64,000 nt of DNA from Dyadobacter arcticus (lineage in GTDB: Bacteria > Bacteroidota > Bacteroidia > Cytophagales > Spirosomataceae), in NCBI RefSeq assembly GCF_011762185.1, contig NZ_JAASQJ010000003.1:1116001-1180000 (forward strand), written 5' to 3'. Below the pieces are notes generated by a model, which made no database searches, was not told the origin of the DNA, and saw only the letters and a program-made list of their open reading frames with translations. Positions 8,587-17,738 of this stretch are shown here, in pieces. A program made the position numbers and the translations under genes. How positions within the stretch are numbered: position 1 is the stretch's first letter; every line of letters starts with the position of its first letter.

Positions 8587-11379
8587 ATGAAAAAGTACCA
8601 GCTCCTGATTGTTGTATTTCTCGCAAGTACGTTGCACGCCGCGGCGCAGAAATGGGTCGCCAATGCACCGTCGGGCAAGGAATATCCGCAGAAAAATGAA
8701 ACTGGGAAAACAATCATTCCCAATGGACGGTACCTCACCCCTGCCGGAAAGCAACTAACCGTCGCACCGCATCCCTACGGCCTCGCGTTAAGTGCTGATG
8801 GTAACATCGCGGTTACGGCCAACTCAGGCATTAATCCGTTCTCAATCAGTGTATTGAAAAACATTTTGAGCGAAAATCCAATGGTGAGGCAAATTCCTGA
8901 AGGGCCGAAAACGGATAAAGGAATTCTGGAAGCCTGCTTTATGGGTTTAGCGATCACGCCGGATAACAAATCGATTTATGTTGCTGGCGGCCAAACCAAT
9001 AAGATCTTCGTTTTTGATATCGAAACGGGCAAGAATAAACTGACTATCAACTGCCAGGCGACTGAAAATGGCAATAAGTACAGTCACGGCTACATTGGCG
9101 ATATGGTGCTGACCAAAGACGGATCCACACTTTATGCATTGGATCAGATCGGGTTCCGGATGATGGTGATCGACACCAAAACCAATAAGATTGTCAGCAA
9201 CATTCCCACGGGCCGGTACCCGTTCGGGATCTGCCTTTCGCCGGATGAAAAGCGCATTTATGTTGCCAATGTGGGTGTTTTCGAATACAAACCTTTCACC
9301 GATCTTGATAAAAATAACCTGAAGGGAACCGCGCACGAATGGCCTTCGTCCAAATATGGATCGAAAGAAATGAAAGATGGCGTTCCTGAGAAAGGCGTCC
9401 CTGCATTAGGTGACCCGAATGTATTGGAAGCATTCTCTGTATGGAGCTACGATTTGACAGGCACGAAACCTGCCGTTAAAGCCAAGATTAAAACGGGTAT
9501 CCTGGTAGGTCAAATGGTGGAAGATTTCCCGGCCGTTGGTGGAAGCAGCCCAAATTCACTCGCCGCTACCAATGAGTTTGTATTTGTCAGCAATGGGAAT
9601 AATGATTGCGTTTCGGTTATTGATATTGCAAAAGATACTGTTGTCAATACCTTGCATCTCAATCCTGAGCCGCGGCTTGGCTCACTTCGCGGACTTATTC
9701 CTTTTGGCGTAACTGTTTCGCCGGATCAGAAAAGGCTATTTGTCGCCGAAGCGGGAATTAATGCAGTTGCTGTTATTGACATCCCGACGATGAAAGTACT
9801 CGGACATATTCCGACAGGCTGGTTTCCGAGCAAATTGAAAGTAAGCCCGGACGGCAAAAAGCTCATCGTGAGCAATGCGAAAGGATTGGGCAGCGGACCG
9901 AATGGAGGCAAAAATTATAAACTGGGCATTGAAGGAAGTTTTATCGGAAGCCTGATGAAAGGCACCGTTTCCGTAATCGATATTCCGGCAGATAGTGAGC
10001 TGCCTAGTTTGACTAAAAAGGTGCTGGACAACAATTATACATTCACCCAGGTTTCGGCTAATTCTAAAAATCCTGTCCCGGTTTATCCGGGTGCGACCGA
10101 ATCTCCCACTAAGCACATTGTCTTTATTTCAAAAGAAAATAGAACTTATGACGAGGTTTTCGGGCAGCTCACTTCCGGAAACGGGGATTCGACCATAGCG
10201 AGATTTGGGTTGAAAAGAAACTTTGAAAACAGGAAAAAAACATCCTCGCTAAAAGGTGTGGATGTGATGCCAAACCACATTGCCCTGGCCAGACAATTCG
10301 CGATTTCGGATAACTACTATTGTGATTCCGATGTTTCCGCTGACGGGCATCGCTGGCTGGTAAATACTTACCCCAATGAATGGGTCGAAACCGGGACTGC
10401 GGCTGCGTATGGGGGTGGCCGTAATTTGTTGGACACTTCTTCCGCTCCGGGAAATTTGTCATTTTACGGTTCTGCGGGAAGCATTTATCCGGAAGACTAT
10501 AACGAAGCCGGTTCGCTTTGGGACCATTTGCAGCGGAATAAGAAGGATTTTTTCAACTTCGGTTTTGGGCTGGAAATGGCTGCCAATTATTCGGACAGTA
10601 CCATGAAGCATATTGGTGAATTGTATATGGCCAATTACCCGGTGCCCGCGCCGATTTTTGACAAATCGTCGAAGACATTTCCCAGCTATAATATGGCAAT
10701 ACCGGATCAATTCAGGGCGGATGTTTTTATAAAAGAGTTCAAGGAAAAATGGATCGGCGACGGTAAAACGCTGCCTTCCATGATAACACTTATGCTGCCC
10801 AATGACCATGGAACGAAGGAACGACCGGATGCAGGCTTTCCGTTCGGGGAAAGTTACATGGCCGATAATGATCTCGCTTTGGGCCGTACAATAGAATTTC
10901 TATCGCACACGCCATATTGGAAAAATATGCTGATTGTGATCACCGAAGATGATCCACAGGGTGGCGTCGATCATGTGGATGCGCACAGGAGCATTCTGAT
11001 GACCATTTCGCCATACATGAAGAAGAATTATGTTGGAAAGCAGCATTACAGTTTTGGCAGTATTTTTAAAACATTCTGGCATATTCTGGGTATTCCGTAC
11101 CTGAACCAGTACGACGCCACGGCTACGGATATGAATGATCTGTTCACCGATAAGCCTGACTTTACGCCTTACAATGCTGTTGCCATCGACCCGCGTTTGT
11201 TTGATCCTCAAAAAGCCCTTGATCCGTTTGATGAGAAATTTGACTGGAAGGCATTTTCGGAATCTGAAGAAATGGACCGGACCGAAACAATGCAAAAAAG
11301 GCGAGCAGAAGATGATGAAGATTTGCGGAAGAAAAGTTATCGGCAAAGGAAGTCAAATTTAAGTCGTCCAAAAGAGTAA
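8587..11379 (+). CDS. YncE-like beta-propeller / phosphoesterase, secreted paralogue
   Basis: A 930-residue paralogue of the preceding gene with the same propeller-phosphoesterase order. Its signal peptide ends at AAAQ with no lipobox cysteine, so it should be periplasmic or exported rather than lipid-anchored. Propeller repeats include IYVAGGQTNKIFVFDIETGK and FVSNGNNDCVSVIDI. The catalytic half has ISKENRTYDEVFGQL, VSADGHRWLV and EDDPQGGVDHVDAHRSI. The charged C-terminus (DRTETMQKRRAEDDED and on) looks disordered. It probably acts with the receptor and the lipoprotein paralogue on one nutrient. Confidence 0.9.
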   Translation: MKKYQLLIVVFLASTLHAAAQKWVANAPSGKEYPQKNETGKTIIPNGRYLTPAGKQLTVAPHPYGLALSADGNIAVTANSGINPFSISVLKNILSENPMVRQIPEGPKTDKGILEACFMGLAITPDNKSIYVAGGQTNKIFVFDIETGKNKLTINCQATENGNKYSHGYIGDMVLTKDGSTLYALDQIGFRMMVIDTKTNKIVSNIPTGRYPFGICLSPDEKRIYVANVGVFEYKPFTDLDKNNLKGTAHEWPSSKYGSKEMKDGVPEKGVPALGDPNVLEAFSVWSYDLTGTKPAVKAKIKTGILVGQMVEDFPAVGGSSPNSLAATNEFVFVSNGNNDCVSVIDIAKDTVVNTLHLNPEPRLGSLRGLIPFGVTVSPDQKRLFVAEAGINAVAVIDIPTMKVLGHIPTGWFPSKLKVSPDGKKLIVSNAKGLGSGPNGGKNYKLGIEGSFIGSLMKGTVSVIDIPADSELPSLTKKVLDNNYTFTQVSANSKNPVPVYPGATESPTKHIVFISKENRTYDEVFGQLTSGNGDSTIARFGLKRNFENRKKTSSLKGVDVMPNHIALARQFAISDNYYCDSDVSADGHRWLVNTYPNEWVETGTAAAYGGGRNLLDTSSAPGNLSFYGSAGSIYPEDYNEAGSLWDHLQRNKKDFFNFGFGLEMAANYSDSTMKHIGELYMANYPVPAPIFDKSSKTFPSYNMAIPDQFRADVFIKEFKEKWIGDGKTLPSMITLMLPNDHGTKERPDAGFPFGESYMADNDLALGRTIEFLSHTPYWKNMLIVITEDDPQGGVDHVDAHRSILMTISPYMKKNYVGKQHYSFGSIFKTFWHILGIPYLNQYDATATDMNDLFTDKPDFTPYNAVAIDPRLFDPQKALDPFDEKFDWKAFSESEEMDRTETMQKRRAEDDEDLRKKSYRQRKSNLSRPKE

Positions 11380-11423
11380 ATTTATAGTGCAATTGGCCTT
11401 GCTCAATAAATTATACGCTGCCA

Positions 11424-12284
11424 ATGTACCGTTTTCTTCTATTTCTTTTAATAGCTACGGCTTGCACAAATCATAAAGGTTCATCGTTCGATCCTTTTCA
11501 ATATGATGCCGAGGCCTATGAAAAGGTCAAATTGAATTACAAGATCACGGGCAAAGGAGATACTACTCTATTTTTTATCCATGGATGGAATTTAGATCAT
11601 ACCTACTGGCAAAATCAGGAGGCTGAGTTTTCCACCTCTTATCGTTTGGTATTGTTCGACCTGGCAGGCTGCGGATCGTCGGGAAAAAACCGGAAAAATT
11701 GGACGGTCGAAAATTTTGCCAGGGATATTTCATCTGTGATCAACAAAGAACAGCTCAACAACGTAGTGTTGGTCGCGCACTCCATGGGCGGAGAAATTGC
11801 ATTGGATGTTGCCGCAGCCACCCCTGGTAAAGTAATTGGAATTATTGGTATAGATAACCTAAAAAACGTCGGGATGACTATTTCGAAGAAAGATCAGGAC
11901 GGGATGCAGCCTTATATCAAAGAATTTCTTGCCAACTATCCTAAAATAGCCGAAAAAATGGCCAGAGAGTTTACCGTTTCAAAGGATAGTGCAATCGTTC
12001 ACAGGCTGGTAAATAGTTACAAATATGCCGATCCTTCTATTGCGGTTCCATCGCTCATGAACCTGTATCCCAAAGCTGCCAAAGCAAAAGACAGACTACT
12101 TACAATGCCATTTACGATGAAATTTATCATGAGCACTAACACGCCATATGACGAAAATGCGCTTAAAAAATATTGCAAAAATGGCTACCAAATCATCACT
12201 ATCGACAGCTCAGGCCATTTTCCAATGATTGAGCGACCCAAACAGTTTAACAAAGCATTGCATCAGATTTTACAAACACATTAA
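11424..12284 (+). CDS. Alpha/beta hydrolase lipoprotein
   Basis: A 286-residue hydrolase with a short signal peptide and a lipobox, LLIATAC, with Cys14. Catalytic features are FIHGWNLDHTYW, the nucleophile elbow AHSMGGEIA and a histidine in SSGHFPMIE close to the C-terminus. It starts 44 bp after the second phosphoesterase, so it may be the last gene of that operon. It resembles the hydrolase at 2141 in the HGWN segment but lacks the two-helix anchor. It converges on the reverse-strand gene ending at 12296. Confidence 0.85.
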   Translation: MYRFLLFLLIATACTNHKGSSFDPFQYDAEAYEKVKLNYKITGKGDTTLFFIHGWNLDHTYWQNQEAEFSTSYRLVLFDLAGCGSSGKNRKNWTVENFARDISSVINKEQLNNVVLVAHSMGGEIALDVAAATPGKVIGIIGIDNLKNVGMTISKKDQDGMQPYIKEFLANYPKIAEKMAREFTVSKDSAIVHRLVNSYKYADPSIAVPSLMNLYPKAAKAKDRLLTMPFTMKFIMSTNTPYDENALKKYCKNGYQIITIDSSGHFPMIERPKQFNKALHQILQTH

Positions 12285-12295
12285 TTTGTGGTTTG

Positions 12296-13864
12296 TCAGG
12301 CACCGGTGCCATTGTCTTTGCTGTCCTTGTTACGTATGATTGAATAAATATCAGTTCTTCTGTCTTTTAGATTTCGAACACTTCCAAATTGATTTAATTC
12401 CCGCAACATATCAATATCAACGTCGGCAATTAAAATCATTTCTGTATTTGGGGTTGCTTCTGCTTTTATTCCGTTAGTGGGAAATGAAAAATCACATGGG
12501 GTAAAAACCATGGACTGGGCATATTGAATATCCATATTGTGGACCTTCGGCAAGTTGCCAACACTGCCGGCGATGGCAACATAACATTCATTTTCAATAG
12601 CTCTTGCCTGGGCGCAGTTTCTTACCCTCGAATAACCATTTTGGGTGTCGGTCAGGAAGGGTACAAATAGAATATTCATACCCTCATCGGCTAAAATGCG
12701 GCTTAACTCGGGAAACTCAACATCATAGCAAATTAGGATACCTATTTTCCCGCAGTCGGTATTAAACGTTTTTAGAGTGTTACCGCCCTGCATGCCCCAT
12801 ATCTTTGCTTCATCCGGCGTTACATGCAACTTTTCGAACCGTTCAATGCCGCCGTCCCTTTTGCATAAATAACCCACGTTATAGAGACTATGGCCAACGA
12901 CCTCCGGCATACTTCCCGTAATGATGTTGATGTTGTAGGAAATGGCAAGCTCAGAAAAGCGGTTAACAATTCTCTCCGTATATTCTGCTAACTTTCTTAT
13001 TGCGTCCGGTTCTGCGAGATGATTGTAATCCGACATTAATGGGGCATTGAAAAATTCAGGAAAAAGGGCAAAGTCACACCTGTAACCCGATACCGCATCC
13101 ACAAAATATTCAACCTGCTGCATGAGTTCATCAAAGTCGTTATACAACCGCATTTGCCATTGTATCAAACCCAATCTGATAATTGACTTTTTGAACGCAG
13201 CCTGATCTGAACTTTTCTCATAGTAAACATTATCCCACTCAAGCAATACGGCATATTCATTGGAGTCCTTATCGCCTTCAAGATACCCTTGCAATATTCT
13301 GGCAGGGTGGAAGTCATTGGACAATTGGAAATTTAAAACAGGATCGTGTATATCCTTGTTTCGAACCTTATCAATATACTCTTTGGGGGACATGGAATCG
13401 GAATATTGATGGTAATTTGGGATTCGGCCACCAAATACTATTCCTTTTAAATTTAATTCCTCACAAAGCTCTTTTCTGTAATCATACAAACGCCTTCCCA
13501 ATCGCAGGCCGCGAAACTTAGGCCGTATAAATACATCGATCCCGTACAAAACATCTCCTTCGTTTGTGTGGGTCTTAAAACTGTAATTTCCCGTGATCTC
13601 TCTATAGGTATGTTTAGAGTCAACTTTGTCGTAGTCTACAATAATTGATAATGCGCACCCGGCCAGTTCATTATCTACTCTTATGCCTACTTGCCCCTCG
13701 TGAAAAATGGTGATCAGTGTTTTGATGTGATGTTCTTTCCAATAGGCATTCGCCAAACTGGAATAGGTCTCTATCATCATTTCCTTAATCTCCCGGTAAT
13801 CTTCTGGTTTTAGAAAAACCAACTCAATATTTTCAATTGATTTAATGTCTTTTGTAGTTTCCAT
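12296..13864 (-). CDS. GNAT acetyltransferase fused to carbon-nitrogen hydrolase (nitrilase)
   Basis: A 522-residue two-domain protein. Residues about 10-210 are a GNAT fold, with the acetyl-CoA-loop region around VFIRPKFRGLRLGRRLYDYR. Residues about 225-510 are a nitrilase-superfamily amidase with the complete Glu-Lys-Cys triad: Glu in ALFPEFFNAP, Lys in FEKLHVTPDE and Cys in GILICYDVEFPE. This fusion is known from several phyla (for example the YhcX type), but its substrate is not established. It starts 14 bases after the stop of a 40-codon ORF, so the two are probably co-transcribed. Confidence 0.9.
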   Translation of the reverse strand: METTKDIKSIENIELVFLKPEDYREIKEMMIETYSSLANAYWKEHHIKTLITIFHEGQVGIRVDNELAGCALSIIVDYDKVDSKHTYREITGNYSFKTHTNEGDVLYGIDVFIRPKFRGLRLGRRLYDYRKELCEELNLKGIVFGGRIPNYHQYSDSMSPKEYIDKVRNKDIHDPVLNFQLSNDFHPARILQGYLEGDKDSNEYAVLLEWDNVYYEKSSDQAAFKKSIIRLGLIQWQMRLYNDFDELMQQVEYFVDAVSGYRCDFALFPEFFNAPLMSDYNHLAEPDAIRKLAEYTERIVNRFSELAISYNINIITGSMPEVVGHSLYNVGYLCKRDGGIERFEKLHVTPDEAKIWGMQGGNTLKTFNTDCGKIGILICYDVEFPELSRILADEGMNILFVPFLTDTQNGYSRVRNCAQARAIENECYVAIAGSVGNLPKVHNMDIQYAQSMVFTPCDFSFPTNGIKAEATPNTEMILIADVDIDMLRELNQFGSVRNLKDRRTDIYSIIRNKDSKDNGTGA

Positions 13865-13880
13865 GGTGTTTCACGCCGTT

Positions 13881-14003
13881 TTACCTGTCTTTTGCAGGGT
13901 GAATGACGGGGATTGGGTTGTTATAACCGGTTGATTTGAAATGTTTACTTGCAGATTGTGTTGTATAACAAACGGTGAATGCCAACTTTTTTGGCGTCTT
14001 CAT
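13881..14003 (-). CDS. Putative 40-residue peptide upstream of the GNAT-nitrilase gene
   Basis: ATG at 14003 opens 40 codons ending at TAA, 14 bases before the GNAT-nitrilase start. The peptide begins MKTPKKLAFTVCYTTQ and ends in GYNNPIPVIHPAKDR: a Lys-rich leader-like start, one Cys, a Ser/Thr-rich middle and a Pro/His-rich tail. Codon use resembles the neighbours. A longer in-frame extension exists but is unlike a natural protein. The shape is compatible with a modified-peptide precursor or a regulatory leader peptide. No known precursor family is claimed. Confidence 0.45.
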   Translation of the reverse strand: MKTPKKLAFTVCYTTQSASKHFKSTGYNNPIPVIHPAKDR

Positions 14004-14181
14004 AATAAAAGGTCCATCTAAAATTGCGAACAATACAGAGAAGTAACAAAGAAACAACCCGGAAGTTTCCCAAAAAAGGAGGAACCGGGAATAGATGTTT
14101 CCCAAAGGTTGGCTTTGCAAGAAATAAATCACAATTTCAATGGAAACATCGTATCTAATTCTTATATATAACTACTCCATT

Positions 14182-14685
14182 ATGGCTACGCAAACAATCA
14201 TCCCCAAAATCTTGCCTTCGCTGGTGTTTGACAACCAGGCAGAAGAGGCCGTTAATTTTTACGTGTCGGTTTTCAAAAATTCCGGCATCATTAATATAAT
14301 CCGCTCCGCTGAGGGGCAGTTTGTTCCCAAAGGCCAGGTAAGTTTGATCGCATTTTATCTTGACGGGCAGGAATTCCGGGTGGCAAATGGCGGGCCCACC
14401 TTCAAGTTTAGTGAGGGATTGTCGATCTATATGAACTGCGAAACACAAGAGGAAATCGATGAAGTATGGGAAAAATTGCTGGAAGGCGGCCAGCCGCAGG
14501 AGTGTGGATGGCTAAAGGACAAATTTGGGGTATACTGGCAAATTGCACCGTCGATCCTGTGGGAAATGATGAAAGACCCTGACACCAAAAAGACACAGCG
14601 GGTATTGAACGCGATTTATCAAATGCAAAAACTCGATATTGCGGAAATTCAGCGCGCCTACAACGGAGAAAGTCCCGAACCATAA
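14182..14685 (+). CDS. VOC-superfamily PhnB-like protein
   Basis: A 167-residue protein of the PhnB/glyoxalase (vicinal oxygen chelate) superfamily, with betaalphabetabetabeta modules: IIPKILPSLVFDNQAEEAVNFY at the start and WLKDKFGVYWQIAPSI at the end of the second module. The start at 14182 (MATQTIIPK) is preferred because the upstream extension is hydrophobic and not family-like. Family members bind small metabolites or metals; function here is not determined. It is a single gene divergent from the peptide/GNAT-nitrilase pair. Confidence 0.85.
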   Translation: MATQTIIPKILPSLVFDNQAEEAVNFYVSVFKNSGIINIIRSAEGQFVPKGQVSLIAFYLDGQEFRVANGGPTFKFSEGLSIYMNCETQEEIDEVWEKLLEGGQPQECGWLKDKFGVYWQIAPSILWEMMKDPDTKKTQRVLNAIYQMQKLDIAEIQRAYNGESPEP

Positions 14686-14689
14686 ATAA

Positions 14690-14899
14690 TCATTTTCGAG
14701 CAGGCAATGCTCATATTCGTTCGAACAGCTGTCTGCATTTTGTCCGGAAATCGCAGATATATGGCTAAGAATCAAACAAGATTTATTGATTGAACAGGCA
14801 ACTTTGGGATATGGGATTGCGGAAAATGATTTAATAGAAAATCACATTCCAAATGACTTCGAAACCAAAAAATTTAATCAATCAATCAATGAAAAATAA
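14690..14899 (+). pseudogene. Orphan C-terminal gene fragment
   Basis: The frame from 14690 to the TAA at 14897-14899 encodes about 60 residues of natural-looking protein, including FEQLSAFCPEIADIWLRI and QATLGYGIAENDLIENH. It has no usable start codon and a stop lies just upstream in frame at 14687. The last 11 bases overlap the start of the membrane-protein gene. It looks like the surviving tail of a deleted gene. Family is not recognised. Confidence 0.45.
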
Positions 14900-15809
14900 A
14901 ATACCAATCACGCCAGGGGCCAATTTGGCGACCATTTTGGCCACCTTGTTTTTAATTATACTTCCGTTTTTAGTAGGGACTTGGATAAGCAACTATACGC
15001 CCTATTTGGAAGGCAACAGTTTTCAGAGTTATGTAATAATTTGGATCGTTACTTCCATTGTCACTGTCGCGATTGCGTTGCCATCATTTAAATATTTCCA
15101 TCAATCTTTTGAGAAAATTCCGGTTGGTGGAATATTGCTTTTTTTACTAGCGTGTCCAATTATTGGAATATATGGTCTAGCTTCCGCGCCCGACCTCAGC
15201 CTTAAAATGCTTGAACACCCAGAACGAGAACATTTTAGGTATAGTTTGCTCTTTATAGCAGAAATACTTTTTGCGGGCTTTATCCTATTTCTATTTAGAA
15301 GTGAATTATTAACAATAAAAAAATCAATCAGATGGATAATGACTGTGATTTTTATTATGGTCTTCGCAGAATTTACCTGGGAGTTCACGCACCACTATTT
15401 ATATCCGGAAGGACTAAGGGAATGGTTAGGCCAGGGTAAAAACGCCGATGAATTTGGGAAAAATTACGACAATTTCAATGCAATAACATTTGGATCGATT
15501 GGACGATACTTTCAATTCATATCAATAATTTGGCTTTCATTATATTTATACAAGTTGCGTCAAATCAAAATATGGAGTCCAATCATACTTATACTAATTA
15601 GCTTATTGGGTATTGTCTCAGCAACATTAATCCTTGTTACTAAAATGAACCTTCCGAAGGGATTTGAGTTTTTATTTCTATTCTTTATTCCAGGAATACC
15701 TTTTATTCTATTATATTGGTTAGGGGTTGCGCTGGTGACAAAATTCAAAAAAAGTGAAATACAGCCTGAGAAAGACCATGCCCCACGCGCTTTTTACTCC
15801 AAACTTTAA
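14889..15809 (+). CDS. Polytopic membrane protein of unknown function
   Basis: A 306-residue protein with about eight hydrophobic helices, including NLATILATLFLIILPFLVG, VIIWIVTSIVTVAIALPSF and FLFLFFIPGIPFILLYWLG. No family is recognised. The ATG at 14889 gives a short polar lead before helix 1; an ATG 36 bp upstream is possible but overlaps the orphan fragment. The 3' end overlaps the next gene by about 32 bases. The coding sequence is noticeably more A+T-rich than its neighbours, which may indicate transfer. Confidence 0.7.
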   Translation: MKNKIPITPGANLATILATLFLIILPFLVGTWISNYTPYLEGNSFQSYVIIWIVTSIVTVAIALPSFKYFHQSFEKIPVGGILLFLLACPIIGIYGLASAPDLSLKMLEHPEREHFRYSLLFIAEILFAGFILFLFRSELLTIKKSIRWIMTVIFIMVFAEFTWEFTHHYLYPEGLREWLGQGKNADEFGKNYDNFNAITFGSIGRYFQFISIIWLSLYLYKLRQIKIWSPIILILISLLGIVSATLILVTKMNLPKGFEFLFLFFIPGIPFILLYWLGVALVTKFKKSEIQPEKDHAPRAFYSKL

Positions 15810-17730
15810 ATATCTGGCATTGCTGATTGTCGTTATCAAAAGCGCGGCTGGTTTTGCGCAGCCCACCCCTTTCGATAAGAAGTATGTCGATAGCGTTATC
15901 GTTTTGCTACCCAAAATGTCGGACAGCAAAGCAAAAGTGGAACAATTAAGGCTTCTAGCTTCGATGCATTTGATGGTGAATCCCGCTTTGACGATCAAAT
16001 ACGCAAAGGAAGGCACAGCGATAGCGGAAAGGATTGACGACCCGGTTGGTGAAATAGGGTGTTTGGCACAATCGGCGTTCTGCTATGCGCAGAGCGGCGA
16101 GTGGGTCAAAGCAACAAATGACGTGAATAAGGCCATTCCACTGTGTGAAAAATACGATCCCGCCAAGCTTATTTACATGAATAATATCATGGTCATCGTT
16201 GCTCACACAAAAGGAGAGAATGAAATGGCATTGCAATATTCGCTTAAAGCACTGCGCAATCCTGCCTTCGGATCCGGCCCGGAAATTAGCAACTGGCCGA
16301 CTTACATGCAGCTCGGGCGAATCTATTATATTCTGAATAGGCTGGACTCTTCCAGATATTATGCAGACATTATCTCCATGTATGTAAAAAAGTATGCAAA
16401 AGCAATCCCCGACCTGGCCAGAAATTCGTACATATTGTTTGGCAACCTTGCTTTCAGTAGTAAGGATTATCCATCAGCCATTAAAAATTATCATCTGGCC
16501 CCGGATGAAATTGGCCTTGCAAAAACGTATCAGATTTTAAATGAGCATGATTCAGCCGTTTTTTATGCAAAAATTGGTCTGAAATTCAACCTGATACAAA
16601 AAGATCCCCTTGGAATTCAGGAGTCTTCCAAAATATTAGCAAAAGAGTATGCGAAGTCAAATCCGAAAGAGGCTATGCGTTACCTGCAAATCTATAGTGA
16701 CTCCAAAGATTCGCTCTATAATTCACAGAAACTGAGACAACTCGAGCAACTCAAATTAAACGAACAGGAAAATAAATTCGAACTTCAAAAAAGGCTGACG
16801 GCGGATAGAAACCGGTTTATGCAATTGTCTTTGGGCGGAGTTCTTGCATTTTTCCTGATCCTGGCAATCATACTCTGGCGAAACAACAGGCTGAAACACA
16901 TTGCAAACCAAGAACTTGAGTCAACCCTCGAAAAGCTTAAAACTACACAGGCCCAGCTTATACAGAATGAAAAATTGGCATCTCTTGGGGAGCTTACGGC
17001 CGGTATCGCGCATGAAATTCAAAATCCGCTCAACTTTGTAAACAATTTCGCTGAGGTTTCGGTGGAGCTAGCAGAGGAACTGGATGAATCTGTAAGTCAG
17101 GGTGACACAAAAATGATTCAAGCATTATCCCATGATTTGCGGCAGAATATGATCCATATTGCTCAGAATGGCCAGCGTGCTTCTGACATTGTTCGGAGTA
17201 TGCTGGAACATAGTAGAACAACAACCGGCGAAGCGCAGTCCACCGACCTGAATAATCTGGCGGAAGAATACTTCAAACTGGCCTATCACGGCATTAGGTC
17301 CAAGGACCCCGATTTCAACATTGAGTTTGTTACGGATTTTGACGAAAACTTAGGACAAGTCAAACTGGTACCCCAGGATATCGGTCGGGTTTTATTAAAT
17401 CTTTACAGCAATGCCTTTTATGCAGTAAAGAAAAAACAAACAGAACTTAACTATGCCGAAGGTGACCAGCCACCGACACTTTGGCTGAGCACCAAACGGT
17501 TAAAAAATTCCGTCACTTTAAAAGTAAGAGATAACGGAACAGGGATTCCAACGGAAATTCTTCGCAAAATTTTTCAGCCATTTTTTACGACAAAACCTAC
17601 CGGCCAGGGAACAGGATTGGGATTAAGCCTTAGTTATGACATCATCGCGAAAGGTTATGCAGGTGAAATATATGTTTCTTCTGAGCCCGGTATTTTTACA
17701 GAATTTGTCATTTGCTTCCCCGTTAATTAA
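15778..17730 (+). CDS. Sensor histidine kinase with TPR-like input region
   Basis: A 650-residue kinase. An N-terminal signal peptide ends near GFAQ, followed by a periplasmic helical-repeat (TPR-like) region (about 30-320), one transmembrane helix (about 350-367) and a coiled-coil linker. The HisKA phospho-acceptor lies in LGELTAGIAHEIQNPLNF with His412. The ATPase domain has the N box (LLNLYSNAFYAV), G1 (DNGTGIP) and G2 (GTGLGLSLSYDI). It is 8 bp ahead of a response regulator containing its own kinase core, so the two probably form one signalling unit. The ATG at 15778 is chosen; one lies 24 bp upstream. The signal sensed is unknown. Confidence 0.9.
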   Translation: MPHALFTPNFKYLALLIVVIKSAAGFAQPTPFDKKYVDSVIVLLPKMSDSKAKVEQLRLLASMHLMVNPALTIKYAKEGTAIAERIDDPVGEIGCLAQSAFCYAQSGEWVKATNDVNKAIPLCEKYDPAKLIYMNNIMVIVAHTKGENEMALQYSLKALRNPAFGSGPEISNWPTYMQLGRIYYILNRLDSSRYYADIISMYVKKYAKAIPDLARNSYILFGNLAFSSKDYPSAIKNYHLAPDEIGLAKTYQILNEHDSAVFYAKIGLKFNLIQKDPLGIQESSKILAKEYAKSNPKEAMRYLQIYSDSKDSLYNSQKLRQLEQLKLNEQENKFELQKRLTADRNRFMQLSLGGVLAFFLILAIILWRNNRLKHIANQELESTLEKLKTTQAQLIQNEKLASLGELTAGIAHEIQNPLNFVNNFAEVSVELAEELDESVSQGDTKMIQALSHDLRQNMIHIAQNGQRASDIVRSMLEHSRTTTGEAQSTDLNNLAEEYFKLAYHGIRSKDPDFNIEFVTDFDENLGQVKLVPQDIGRVLLNLYSNAFYAVKKKQTELNYAEGDQPPTLWLSTKRLKNSVTLKVRDNGTGIPTEILRKIFQPFFTTKPTGQGTGLGLSLSYDIIAKGYAGEIYVSSEPGIFTEFVICFPVN

Positions 17731-17738
17731 TTACAAAC

